Notes under the pieces: generated by a model
What the model was told of the DNA's origin: nothing
The model's input: only the letters and a program-made list of their open reading frames with translations
The model's database searches: none
Shown here: positions 6,762 through 12,832 of the stretch, in pieces
Layout of the letters: each line of letters starts with the position of its first letter
Numbering within the stretch: position 1 is the first letter of the stretch
Position numbers and translations under genes: made by a program
From: Nocardioides sp.
GTDB lineage: Bacteria; Actinomycetota; Actinomycetes; Propionibacteriales; Nocardioidaceae
Direction of reading: 5' to 3'
Length of the DNA: 12,832 nucleotides
Assembly: GCA_025965295.1 (NCBI GenBank)
Contig: JAOPXF010000084.1
Location: forward strand, 1 to 12,832

Positions 6762-7859
6762 GTGCGCATCGCGTTCCTGACCTGGCGTGACTCCAGCCAC
6801 CCGGACGGGGGCGGGTCCGAGGTGTTCGTCGAGGAGGTCGCCCGCGAGCTCGTGCGCCGCGGCCACGAGGTGACGATGCTGTGCGCGCGGCACCCCGGAT
6901 CCGCCCCGGTGTCCGACCTCGACGGGGTCCGGGTGCTGCGCCTCGGCGGCCGGCTCACCGTCTATCCGCGCGGCCTGCTGTGGCTGGCCACCCGGGGCCG
7001 CGACCAGGACGTGGTCGTCGACGTCATCAACGGGCTGCCGTTCGGCACCCCGCTCGTGCGCCGGCGGGGGGTGGTGGCGCTGGTGCACCACGTCCACCAG
7101 CGTCAGTGGCAGATCATCTATCCCGGGCTCCGCGGCCGGCTGGGCTGGTTCGTCGAGCACCGGCTGACGCCCCGGCTCTACCGCCGCTTCCCGCACCTCA
7201 CGGTCTCGAACGCGTCACTCGAGGACCTCGTGGCCATGGGCATCCCCCGGTCCTCGCTCACCGTGGTCCGCAACGGTGTCGCCACCGCCCCGACCGGCGG
7301 GCCGAGGTCGGCCACGCCGCGCCTGAGCGTCCTCGCCCGGCTGGTCCCGCACAAGCAGGTGGAGCACGCGTTCGCGGTTGTCGCCCGGCTGCGCTCCGAG
7401 CTCCCCGACCTCCACCTCGACGTCGTCGGCGAGGGCTGGTGGCACGACCAGCTCCTGGCCGAGGTCGCCCGGCTCGGGATCGGTGACCTGGTCACCTTCC
7501 ACGGCCACGTCACCGCCCGGCGGCGCGACGAGATCCTGGCGGCGTCGTGGCTGATGATGCTGCCCTCGGTCAAGGAGGGCTGGGGGCTGGCCGTGCTCGA
7601 GGCCGCCGTCCAGCGGACGCCCACGGTGGCCTACCGCTTCGCCGGCGGCGTCACCGAGTCGGTCGTGGACGGCGAGACGGGGCTGCTGGCCGACGACGAG
7701 GCCGACCTCTTCCGGCTCACCCGTGAGCTGATGCTGGACGCCGGGAAACGCGAAACGCTCGGCCGCCGGGCGGCCGAGCGTGCGATGACGTTCTCGTGGT
7801 CAGGAACGACCGACGTGGTGGAGCGGGTGCTGGGTGAGGCTCAGGACTGGTCGCCGTAG
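6762..7859 (+). CDS. GT4 family glycosyltransferase
   Basis: A 365-aa cytoplasmic GT-B enzyme of family GT4. The N-terminal domain starts MRIAFLTW, with a glycine-rich acceptor loop PDGGGSEVFVEEVARELVRRG at about residues 14-34, and includes the HHVHQRQW segment. The C-terminal nucleotide-sugar domain contains LARLVPHKQVEHA, LDVVGEGWW, VTFHGHV and the EX7E motif EGWGLAVLE (Glu272 and Glu280). It would retain the anomeric configuration while adding a sugar to a lipid-linked acceptor. The length is normal for the family. The GTG start lies 2 nt after the upstream stop, so it is translationally coupled to the GT-C-like gene. The last 19 bp overlap the convergent DUF2613 gene. From memory, M. tuberculosis Rv0225 is a similar GT4-type protein beside the Rv0226c/Rv0227c pair. 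The donor sugar is unknown. Confidence 0.87.
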   Translation: MRIAFLTWRDSSHPDGGGSEVFVEEVARELVRRGHEVTMLCARHPGSAPVSDLDGVRVLRLGGRLTVYPRGLLWLATRGRDQDVVVDVINGLPFGTPLVRRRGVVALVHHVHQRQWQIIYPGLRGRLGWFVEHRLTPRLYRRFPHLTVSNASLEDLVAMGIPRSSLTVVRNGVATAPTGGPRSATPRLSVLARLVPHKQVEHAFAVVARLRSELPDLHLDVVGEGWWHDQLLAEVARLGIGDLVTFHGHVTARRRDEILAASWLMMLPSVKEGWGLAVLEAAVQRTPTVAYRFAGGVTESVVDGETGLLADDEADLFRLTRELMLDAGKRETLGRRAAERAMTFSWSGTTDVVERVLGEAQDWSP

Positions 7860-7990
7860 ACCAGGATCGGCTGGCTGGCCGGGTTGGTGTCGGGGGCCTT
7901 CGTCTGCGAGTAGACGACGCCGTACATCGTCACGGACGCGCTCAGACCACCCGCGATGGCGGGCAGCAAGAACTTCAGCAGCAGCGGCAC
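7841..7990 (-). CDS. Small DUF2613 membrane protein
   Basis: A 49-aa protein with one hydrophobic helix (about residues 2-27, PLLLKFLLPAIAGGLSASV...GVVYS), a polar linker TKAPDTNPASQ, and a C-terminal PILVYGDQS. The layout (single helix, then a short tail ending in a YG motif) matches the DUF2613 family of small actinobacterial membrane or secreted proteins. The GTG at 7990 is supported by a strong purine-rich site, GGGAGAGGGAGG, 4 nt upstream. It lies 35 nt after the GT-C-like gene and is probably cotranscribed with it. From memory, the M. tuberculosis DUF2613 protein Rv0236A sits beside the arabinofuranosyltransferase gene aftD, so pairing with a large GT-C-type protein may be a general theme. 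No biochemical function is known to me. It is easily missed because larger out-of-frame readings cover it. Confidence 0.78.
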   Translation of the reverse strand: MPLLLKFLLPAIAGGLSASVTMYGVVYSQTKAPDTNPASQPILVYGDQS

Positions 7991-8025
7991 GTTGCCTCCC
8001 TCTCCCAGTTTCGAGCCGAACAGTA

Positions 8026-9777
8026 TCACCCGGCAGACGTTCTCGCGGCTTTCCGGCGACGTCGCGCGGCGAGGATCGCAGCCCCTGCCACGAGCACCAG
8101 CGCCAGCCCATCCGCGAGGCCCGTGACGACCCGTGCGGTGGTCCCCGCGGACGCCGCTGGGGGCGTGGTGCCGGGGACGCGGTAGAGGGCAAGGTCGGCG
8201 TCGGAGTACGCCGGGGTGAGGCCGGACAGGTCGAGCTGGGGGGCGTCCGGGTCGTCGAGGTAGACCAGCGCCCAGGTGACGTGCCCGGCGCGGAGCGCGT
8301 CCGCGGCCGGTCCGGTGCGCAGGGCACGCCCCAGTGCCTGTCCGCGCGGGCTCTCGCCGCGGATCGTGGTCGGCCCCACCTGGAGGTCGTCGGAGGCGAG
8401 CACGTCGAGGTCGAACCACCGGGTGGCGGGGTCGGACGAGATCAGGCCGTTGCCCCAGCCGAAGCCGCGGTAGGAGCGCCACGGCAGCGTCGCGAGGGTG
8501 GCGTCCGGGGGTCCGTCGTCGAGGATCGCCGCGACCCGGTCGAGACCCGCCGGATAGGTCACCGGCCGGACGGTCGGCCAGACCGTGGCGGCGCCGTCGG
8601 GCACCAGGAGGAACGGGAGCGGGACCGCCACGAGGCCGACGGCCAGCACGACCTCCGTCCCGTGCCGGCGTGCCGCCTCGACGACCCGGTGCGCCGAGGC
8701 CGCGAACGAGACGGCCGCCAGCACGACGAGCGGGGCCAGGAACTTCTGGCTGTCCCGCAGGAGGCCGGCGCCCGGCACCGTGTCGACGAGCCGGCGGACC
8801 AGCTCGTCCCCGCCAGGCACGCTGGAGAGGAAGGCGAGCGTGAGACCGACCCCGGCCAGCCCCGCGAGCCGGACCGTGTCGTCACGCCCACGCACCCGGC
8901 ACAGGGTCCGCCAGCCCAACACCACCGCGACCACGACCAGCACGGCCGTGAGCGTCGACCACCAGGAGTCGCGGGTCCCGGGCACGCTGTTGGCGTCCCA
9001 GATGCCGCCCAGCCCGACGAGCGCGGTGAGCACCCCGCCCGGGCCCTCGGAGCCCGCGGAGAACGCGTCGACGCCGGCCGGGTCCGAGGTCGACGCCGCG
9101 GCGCCCACGACCGACGGGACGAGCCAGGGCAGCTGCAGGAGCACGCACACCAGCACCAGCCAGGCGGTCCGGACCGAGCGGCCCGCTCCCCCGGCCAGCA
9201 CGGCCAGGGAGCCCAGCACCCCACCCGTCGGGGTCAGCGAGGCGAGTCCGAGCCAGGCCACGGTGCCTCCGAGGTCGCCCGGTGTGCCCGACTCCCGGTA
9301 GCGCCGCGCGGCGACCAGCAGCCAGGGCACGGCGGCGTACCCCGCGAGCAGCGCCCACTGACCCAGCGCCAACCGCTCCACGACGTAGGGGTTCCAGACG
9401 GCGAAGCCGCCGGCGGTCAGCCTGGCCACCGTGCCCAGGTCGCGCACCAGGCGGTGGGTGCCCCACCCGGCGGTCGCCAGGATCAGCGGGATCACCACCC
9501 GGGCGAGCCACCCGCCGTCGACGACGGAGGTCAGGAGCGAGACCACCGCGTCCAGCGGGACCGCGCGAGGAGCGCCGTCGCCGAGCCCCACCGACGCGAG
9601 GGTCCAGGGCTGGTGCGGGACGAAGACGAGGTCTCGGGCCAGCGGGTAGCCACCGTGGGCCAGGAGCGGCAGGCACAGCACGACCGCGAGCAGCAGCGGC
9701 CACGCGTCCAGGAGGAGGGCGCTCCGGCGCACGGACGGACGCTCCACCCTCGCCCTCCTCGCCGACCGGCCCCCCAC
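8026..9777 (-). CDS. Polytopic membrane protein, Rv0226c-like / GT-C-like
   Basis: A 583-aa membrane protein. Helix 1 is at about residues 22-41, followed by an extracytoplasmic loop GGYPLARDLVFVPHQPW, with Asp49 in the place where GT-C enzymes often keep a catalytic acid. Several helices follow, and WNPYVVERLALGQWALLAGY (about 128-147) resembles a motif I associate with AftD-type arabinofuranosyltransferases. A soluble region of about 150 residues (about 390-545) precedes a last helix (about 550-570) and a basic tail. The length is close to the ~576 aa I recall for M. tuberculosis Rv0226c, which neighbours the DUF3068 gene there. Catalytic function is inferred. The GTG at 9777 is fixed by a perfect AGGAGG (9783-9788) at 5-nt spacing. 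The downstream DUF2613 gene follows after 35 nt. Confidence 0.78.
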   Translation of the reverse strand: MGGRSARRARVERPSVRRSALLLDAWPLLLAVVLCLPLLAHGGYPLARDLVFVPHQPWTLASVGLGDGAPRAVPLDAVVSLLTSVVDGGWLARVVIPLILATAGWGTHRLVRDLGTVARLTAGGFAVWNPYVVERLALGQWALLAGYAAVPWLLVAARRYRESGTPGDLGGTVAWLGLASLTPTGGVLGSLAVLAGGAGRSVRTAWLVLVCVLLQLPWLVPSVVGAAASTSDPAGVDAFSAGSEGPGGVLTALVGLGGIWDANSVPGTRDSWWSTLTAVLVVVAVVLGWRTLCRVRGRDDTVRLAGLAGVGLTLAFLSSVPGGDELVRRLVDTVPGAGLLRDSQKFLAPLVVLAAVSFAASAHRVVEAARRHGTEVVLAVGLVAVPLPFLLVPDGAATVWPTVRPVTYPAGLDRVAAILDDGPPDATLATLPWRSYRGFGWGNGLISSDPATRWFDLDVLASDDLQVGPTTIRGESPRGQALGRALRTGPAADALRAGHVTWALVYLDDPDAPQLDLSGLTPAYSDADLALYRVPGTTPPAASAGTTARVVTGLADGLALVLVAGAAILAARRRRKAARTSAG

Positions 9778-9782
9778 GGTGG

Positions 9783-9788
9783 CCTCCT
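9783..9788 (-). promoter_or_regulatory. Ribosome-binding site AGGAGG that sets the GTG start at 9777
   Basis: A perfect AGGAGG on the minus strand lies 5 nt before the GTG at 9777. Read on the plus strand, the last base of this site is the first base of the TATGCT -10 candidate for the divergent methyltransferase gene. The translation signal of one gene and the promoter of the other therefore share DNA. Confidence 0.7.
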
Positions 9789-9793
9789 ATGCT
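9788..9793 (+). promoter_or_regulatory. Candidate -10 (TATGCT) for the methyltransferase-flippase pair
   Basis: TATGCT fits TAnnnT and would start transcription near 9800, leaving about 27 nt before the ATG at 9827 with its GGGGAGA ribosome-binding site. If correct, its -35 would lie inside the 5' coding end of the divergent GT-C-like gene. TATTCA a few bases downstream is an alternative. Confidence 0.35.
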
Positions 9794-9826
9794 GCAGCCT
9801 ATTCAGCCGACGACGCGGGGAGACGC

Positions 9827-10543
9827 ATGGCGAGCGGGTTCGGGGCGAGCGGGTTCGAGGCGGCCTTCGCTGCGGCCGAGCCGATCCCGGGCTGGCTGAC
9901 CCGCGACCAGGCGCGCGACCTGTACGACGCTGCCGCGGCGGTTCCGCCCGGCGGGGTCGTCGTCGAGATCGGCAGCCACCACGGCCGCTCGGCGGTGGTG
10001 CTCGCCGCGGCACTCCCCCAGGGCGCCCGACTGGTGGCCGTGGATCCGTTTCCGGACGACTGGCGCTACGGCGCCGCCGGCACCGAGCGAGAGTTCCGGG
10101 CGCACGTCGAACGGGCCGGGGTCGCGGGAGTCGTCGAGCTGCGGGTCGCGACCAGCCGGGAGGTGCGCGGTGGCTGGTCGGGGCGCCTCGACCTCGTCTA
10201 CGTCGACGGCAAGCACGACTACTGGACGGTCCGCGACGACCTGGCCTGGGTCGCCCTGGTGGCCCCCGGCGGCTGGGTCCTGGTGCACGACGCCTTCTCC
10301 TCCCTCGGGGTGACGACCGCACTGCTGCGCGAGCTCCTGCCGTCGCGGTCGCTGCGCTACGCCGGGCGCACCGGGTCCCTCGCCCGCCTCCAGGTCGCGC
10401 CCCCGTCGCGGGCGGACCGGGCCCGGGTGCTGGGTCAGCTCCCGTGGTGGGTGCGCAACCTGGTCGTGAAGGTGCTCCTGCGGTTGCGGCTGCGACCCCT
10501 CGCCCGCGCGCTGGGTCACGGCGACGCTGCGGATCCCTACTGA
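9827..10543 (+). CDS. Class I SAM-dependent methyltransferase (Methyltransf_24 type)
   Basis: A 238-aa soluble methyltransferase. SAM motif I is VVVEIGSHHGRS (residues 44-55), followed by LVAVDPFPDD (69-78). The family-specific LVYVDGKHDY (123-132) comes next, then a PGGWVLVHDAF block (147-157). The DGxH and HD elements are typical of Methyltransf_24 proteins, common in surface-polysaccharide and rhamnosyl O-methylation loci, so the target is probably a sugar hydroxyl; this is inferred. The C-terminal ~50 residues are basic and partly amphipathic (WWVRNLVVKVLLRLRLRPL), which could hold it at the membrane. The ATG at 9827 is preferred over one at 9779 because GGGGAGA sits 3 nt upstream and the earlier start would run through the divergent gene's ribosome-binding site. 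The flippase gene begins 35 nt downstream. Confidence 0.83.
   Translation: MASGFGASGFEAAFAAAEPIPGWLTRDQARDLYDAAAAVPPGGVVVEIGSHHGRSAVVLAAALPQGARLVAVDPFPDDWRYGAAGTEREFRAHVERAGVAGVVELRVATSREVRGGWSGRLDLVYVDGKHDYWTVRDDLAWVALVAPGGWVLVHDAFSSLGVTTALLRELLPSRSLRYAGRTGSLARLQVAPPSRADRARVLGQLPWWVRNLVVKVLLRLRLRPLARALGHGDAADPY
9830..9859 (+). repeat. 15-bp tandem duplication at the methyltransferase N-terminus
   Basis: Two adjacent 15-bp units (9830-9844 and 9845-9859) differ at one base and encode ASGFG then ASGFE right after the initiator Met. The reading frame is kept. The repeat lies before the folded domain, so it probably does no harm. It looks like a recent slippage duplication. Confidence 0.7.
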
Positions 10544-10566
10544 CCGTCCGACGGCACCCCCTCAAC

Positions 10567-10572
10567 TAGGCT
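10567..10572 (+). promoter_or_regulatory. Candidate leaderless -10 (TAGGCT) for the flippase gene
   Basis: TAGGCT ends 6 nt before the GTG at 10579. There is no Shine-Dalgarno in the 35-nt gap after the methyltransferase gene. A transcript from this box would begin at the start codon itself. The flippase may thus have its own promoter as well as read-through from the methyltransferase gene. No clear -35 is seen at a normal distance. Confidence 0.45.
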
Positions 10573-10578
10573 CGACGG

Positions 10579-11820
10579 GTGACGACGACGACCGATCGCC
10601 CTCGGGGCGGGCTGCGCGGCATGCTCCGTGGCAGCGCCGGCATCGCGGTCGCCATGGCGGTCATGAACGTCGCCACCTACGCCTTCCAGATGGTCGCGGC
10701 GCGGGTGCTCGGTCCCGCGTCGTACGGCGCGATCGCGGGCCTGATGGCACTGCTGATGGTCATCGCGGTCCTGCAGCTGGGGCTCCAGGCCACCGCCGCC
10801 CGGCGGATCTCCGCCACCCCAGACCACGTCGCCCAGATCGAGCGGGTGATCCTCGGCGTCACCTACCGGGCGGCGTTCGCCCTGGGTGCCTTCATGCTCC
10901 TCGCATCGCCGGCCGTGTGGGTGCTGCTGCGCCTCGACAGCCCGCTCCCCGCGGTGCTGCTGGCGGTCGCCGCCGTGCCGCTGACGATCATGGGCGGCCA
11001 GGCCGGCATCCTCCAGGGAGAGCGGCGCTGGCTGCCGCTCGCGGTGCTCTACCTCGGGGTGGGTGTCCCGCGGGTCGTCATCGGCTCGATCTGCATCCTG
11101 GTCAGCCCCACGGAGACGAGCGCCATGTTCGGCGTGCTCCTCGGCCTCCTGGTGCCGGCCCTCGTCGGCTGGTACGCCCTGCGCCGCGGCCGGGACGCCG
11201 GCGCCACGAGCGTCGACCACGAGGCCGGCCCGATGGCCCGGGAGACCGTGCGCAACTCCCTGGCCCTGCTCGCGTTCTTCGTGCTCTCGAACGCCGACAT
11301 CGTGGTTGCGCGCAACGTCCTCGGCCAGCACGACGCCGGCCTGTACGCCGGCGGCCTGATCCTCACGAAGGCCGTGCTCTTCCTGCCGCAGTTCGTCGTG
11401 GTCGTCGCGTTCCCGTCCATGTCGACCGTGGACGAACGCCGGCGCGCCCTGCTGCGCAGCCTCGGGGCGGTCGCCGCCATCGGCATCGTGTGCACGGCCG
11501 GTGCCCTCGTGCTGTCCGGCGTCGCGATGGTCTTCGTCGGCGGCGCGGAGTACTCCGACGTCCAGTCGCGGCTCTGGACCTTCGCGGTCCTCGGGACGCT
11601 GCTGTCGATGCTGCAGCTGCTGGTCTACTCGGTGCTGGCCCGGCAGGGCACCCGATCGACGTACTTCGTGTGGCTGGCGGTCGTCGCCCTGCTCGCCTGC
11701 AGCCCGTGGGTGCACACCCTGGGCGGCCTGCTCGTGCTGATCACCGTCATCGACGCGGCGCTGTTCACGGTGCTGCTGGCGCTCAGTCTGTGGCGGATGC
11801 GGCTGACCTCACCTCAGTGA
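10579..11820 (+). CDS. Wzx/MATE-like polysaccharide flippase
   Basis: A 413-aa integral membrane protein with about twelve hydrophobic helices, starting near residue 15. The N-terminal segment MLRGSAGIAVAMAVMNVATY...ARVLGPASYGAIAGLMALL is the hallmark of polysaccharide-biosynthesis exporters of the MOP (Wzx/MATE-like) superfamily. These move undecaprenyl-linked glycans from the inner to the outer leaflet of the membrane. The length is normal for the family. The second half repeats the pattern (NADIVVARNVLGQHDAGLYAGGLILTKAVLFLPQFV), as expected for the two-bundle fold. It would supply lipid-linked sugars or oligosaccharides to the outward-facing GT-C-like enzymes of this locus, which is inference. 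The start is GTG with a leaderless-type -10 box. The stop overlaps the convergent polA stop by 7 bp. Confidence 0.85.
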   Translation: MTTTTDRPRGGLRGMLRGSAGIAVAMAVMNVATYAFQMVAARVLGPASYGAIAGLMALLMVIAVLQLGLQATAARRISATPDHVAQIERVILGVTYRAAFALGAFMLLASPAVWVLLRLDSPLPAVLLAVAAVPLTIMGGQAGILQGERRWLPLAVLYLGVGVPRVVIGSICILVSPTETSAMFGVLLGLLVPALVGWYALRRGRDAGATSVDHEAGPMARETVRNSLALLAFFVLSNADIVVARNVLGQHDAGLYAGGLILTKAVLFLPQFVVVVAFPSMSTVDERRRALLRSLGAVAAIGIVCTAGALVLSGVAMVFVGGAEYSDVQSRLWTFAVLGTLLSMLQLLVYSVLARQGTRSTYFVWLAVVALLACSPWVHTLGGLLVLITVIDAALFTVLLALSLWRMRLTSPQ

Positions 11821-12832
11821 GCGGCCTCGTGCCAGCTGTGGCCGGTGCCGATGGAGACGTCCAGCGGGACGGCCAGCTGGGCGGCGCCACCCATCTGCGT
11901 GCGGACCAGCGCCTCGAGGGCCTCGCGCTCCCCCGGCGCGACCTCGAAGACGAGCTCGTCGTGCACCTGGAGCAACATCCGTGACGCCAGGCCGGCCTCG
12001 GTGATCGCCCGATCCACGTTGAGCATCGCGATCTTGATCAGGTCGGCGGCCGAGCCCTGGATGGGCGCGTTGAGCGCCATCCGCTCGGCCATCTCGCGAC
12101 GCTGACGGTTGTCGCTGGTCAGGTCGGGCAGGTAGCGGCGGCGCCCCCAGATCGTCTCGGTGAATCCGGACCTGCGGGCCTCCTCGACGATCCCACCGAG
12201 GTAGTCGCGGATGCCGCCGAACGTCTCGAAGTACTCGTCCATCAGGCCGCGGGCCTCGCCCGGCTCGATCCCGAGCTGCTGGCTGAGGCCGTAGGCGGAC
12301 AGGCCGTAGGCGAGGCCGTAGTTCATCGCCTTGATCTTGGCGCGCATCTCGACGGTCACGTCGTCGGCGGCGACGTCGAAGACCCGGGAGGCGGTGGTGG
12401 AGTGGAAGTCGCGACCCGACCGGAAGGCCTCGATGAGCAGGGCGTCCTCGGAGAGGTGCGCCATGATCCGCATCTCGATCTGGCTGTAGTCGGCCGTCAT
12501 CAGGCAGTCGAGACCCTCGCCCACCACGAAACCCTCGCGGATACGTCGGCCGTCGGCGGTGCGGATCGGGATGTTCTGGAGGTTGGGGTCGGTGCTGGAG
12601 AGCCGGCCGGTGGCGGCGATCAGCTGGTTGAAGGTGGTGTGGATGCGGCCGTCCTCGGCGACGGTCTTGAGCAGTCCCTCGATCGTCTGGCGCAGCCGGA
12701 TCTGGTCACGGTGACGCAGGAGCGACTCGAGGAACGGGTGGGGGCTCTTGAGCGCGAGCGACTGCAGGGCGTCGGCGTCGGTGGTGTAGCCGGTCTTGGT
12801 GGGTTTGGTCTTGGGCAGGTTGAGCTCGTCGA
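11814..12832 (-). CDS. polA: DNA polymerase I, C-terminal polymerase domain (5' end outside window)
   Basis: This is the last 338 residues of DNA polymerase I, in a frame open to the window edge; the true start lies beyond 12832. Visible in order are LPKTKPTKTGY near the edge, then the DNA-binding TGRLSSTDPNLQNIPIRT. Motif A is DYSQIEMR, with its catalytic Asp at about 12489-12491. The O-helix motif B is RAKIKAMNYGLAYG, and motif C is QVHDELVFEV, with the catalytic HDE at 11955-11963. The C-terminus ends HSWHEAAH. The enzyme fills gaps in repair and removes Okazaki primers. The O-helix residue equivalent to E. coli Phe762 is Tyr (codon 12318-12320). The gene is a housekeeping neighbour unrelated to the glycan locus and marks its right boundary. 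The 5'-nuclease domain cannot be assessed here. Confidence 0.97.
   Translation of the reverse strand, partial: DELNLPKTKPTKTGYTTDADALQSLALKSPHPFLESLLRHRDQIRLRQTIEGLLKTVAEDGRIHTTFNQLIAATGRLSSTDPNLQNIPIRTADGRRIREGFVVGEGLDCLMTADYSQIEMRIMAHLSEDALLIEAFRSGRDFHSTTASRVFDVAADDVTVEMRAKIKAMNYGLAYGLSAYGLSQQLGIEPGEARGLMDEYFETFGGIRDYLGGIVEEARRSGFTETIWGRRRYLPDLTSDNRQRREMAERMALNAPIQGSAADLIKIAMLNVDRAITEAGLASRMLLQVHDELVFEVAPGEREALEALVRTQMGGAAQLAVPLDVSIGTGHSWHEAAH

Noticed and set aside
4736..6958. A 740-codon open frame on the minus strand
   Set aside because: It is antisense to the GT-C-like and GT4 genes, is low-complexity (Arg, Asp, Gly, His, Gln, Pro), and has no recognisable domain. It is a codon-bias shadow.
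7834..10569. A 911-codon open frame on the plus strand covering three genes
   Set aside because: It runs antisense to the DUF2613 and GT-C-like genes and out of frame through the methyltransferase. Its translation is Arg/Gly/Pro-rich with no membrane segment or motif, as expected for a shadow frame in GC-rich DNA. The genes it covers have real domains and ribosome-binding sites.
33..11820. A horizontally acquired island
   Set aside because: Base composition and codon use look uniform with the polA end. No integrase, transposase, tRNA or direct-repeat boundary is visible, so this looks like a resident locus.

Overview
This 12.8 kb window is very GC-rich, uses many GTG and TTG starts, and carries several genes with start codons 6-7 nt downstream of a TAnnnT-type -10 box and no Shine-Dalgarno. 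Together with the protein families present (DUF3068, DUF2613, an actinobacterial PolA), this points to a high-GC actinobacterium, most likely of the Nocardioides/Propionibacteriales type. The taxonomic call is inference. No rRNA, tRNA, CRISPR array, insertion sequence or phage gene is visible, and coding density is close to complete.

Layout from left to right. A DUF3068 (PorA/PgfA-like) membrane-anchored protein (-, 33-962) is divergent from an acyltransferase-3 membrane protein (+, 1122-2357). The acyltransferase converges on a 2-oxoglutarate/Fe(II) oxygenase (-, 2308-3159). Divergent from the oxygenase is a tight three-gene operon (+): a fused GT2 glycosyltransferase-methyltransferase (3282-4757), a polytopic GT-C-like membrane protein (4754-6760) and a GT4 glycosyltransferase (6762-7859). 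This operon converges on a two-gene minus-strand unit: a second GT-C-like membrane protein (8026-9777) followed by a 49-aa DUF2613 protein (7841-7990). Divergent from that unit are a class I methyltransferase (9827-10543) and a Wzx-like flippase (10579-11820). The flippase meets the 3' end of DNA polymerase I (polA, -, 11814-12832, truncated by the window edge).

Except for polA, the genes read as one cell-envelope glycan or glycolipid locus. It has cytoplasmic glycosyltransferases (GT2, GT4), two GT-C-like enzymes that would act outside the membrane on polyprenyl-linked sugars, a flippase, and tailoring functions (O-acylation, two methyltransferase domains, a hydroxylase). It also has a DUF3068 protein of the class linked in mycobacteria to envelope lipid trafficking. 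From memory, the set {GT4, ~580-aa membrane protein, DUF3068, acyltransferase} resembles the M. tuberculosis Rv0225-Rv0228 neighbourhood. If the host lacks mycolic acids, as Nocardioides-type bacteria do, finding it here suggests an older role not tied to mycolates. The glycan product cannot be told from the sequence.

The regulatory layout is compact. All three convergent pairs overlap at their 3' ends (50, 19 and 7 bp) with no obvious intrinsic terminators. The divergent starts are 49-159 bp apart and contain inverted repeats over candidate -10 elements.
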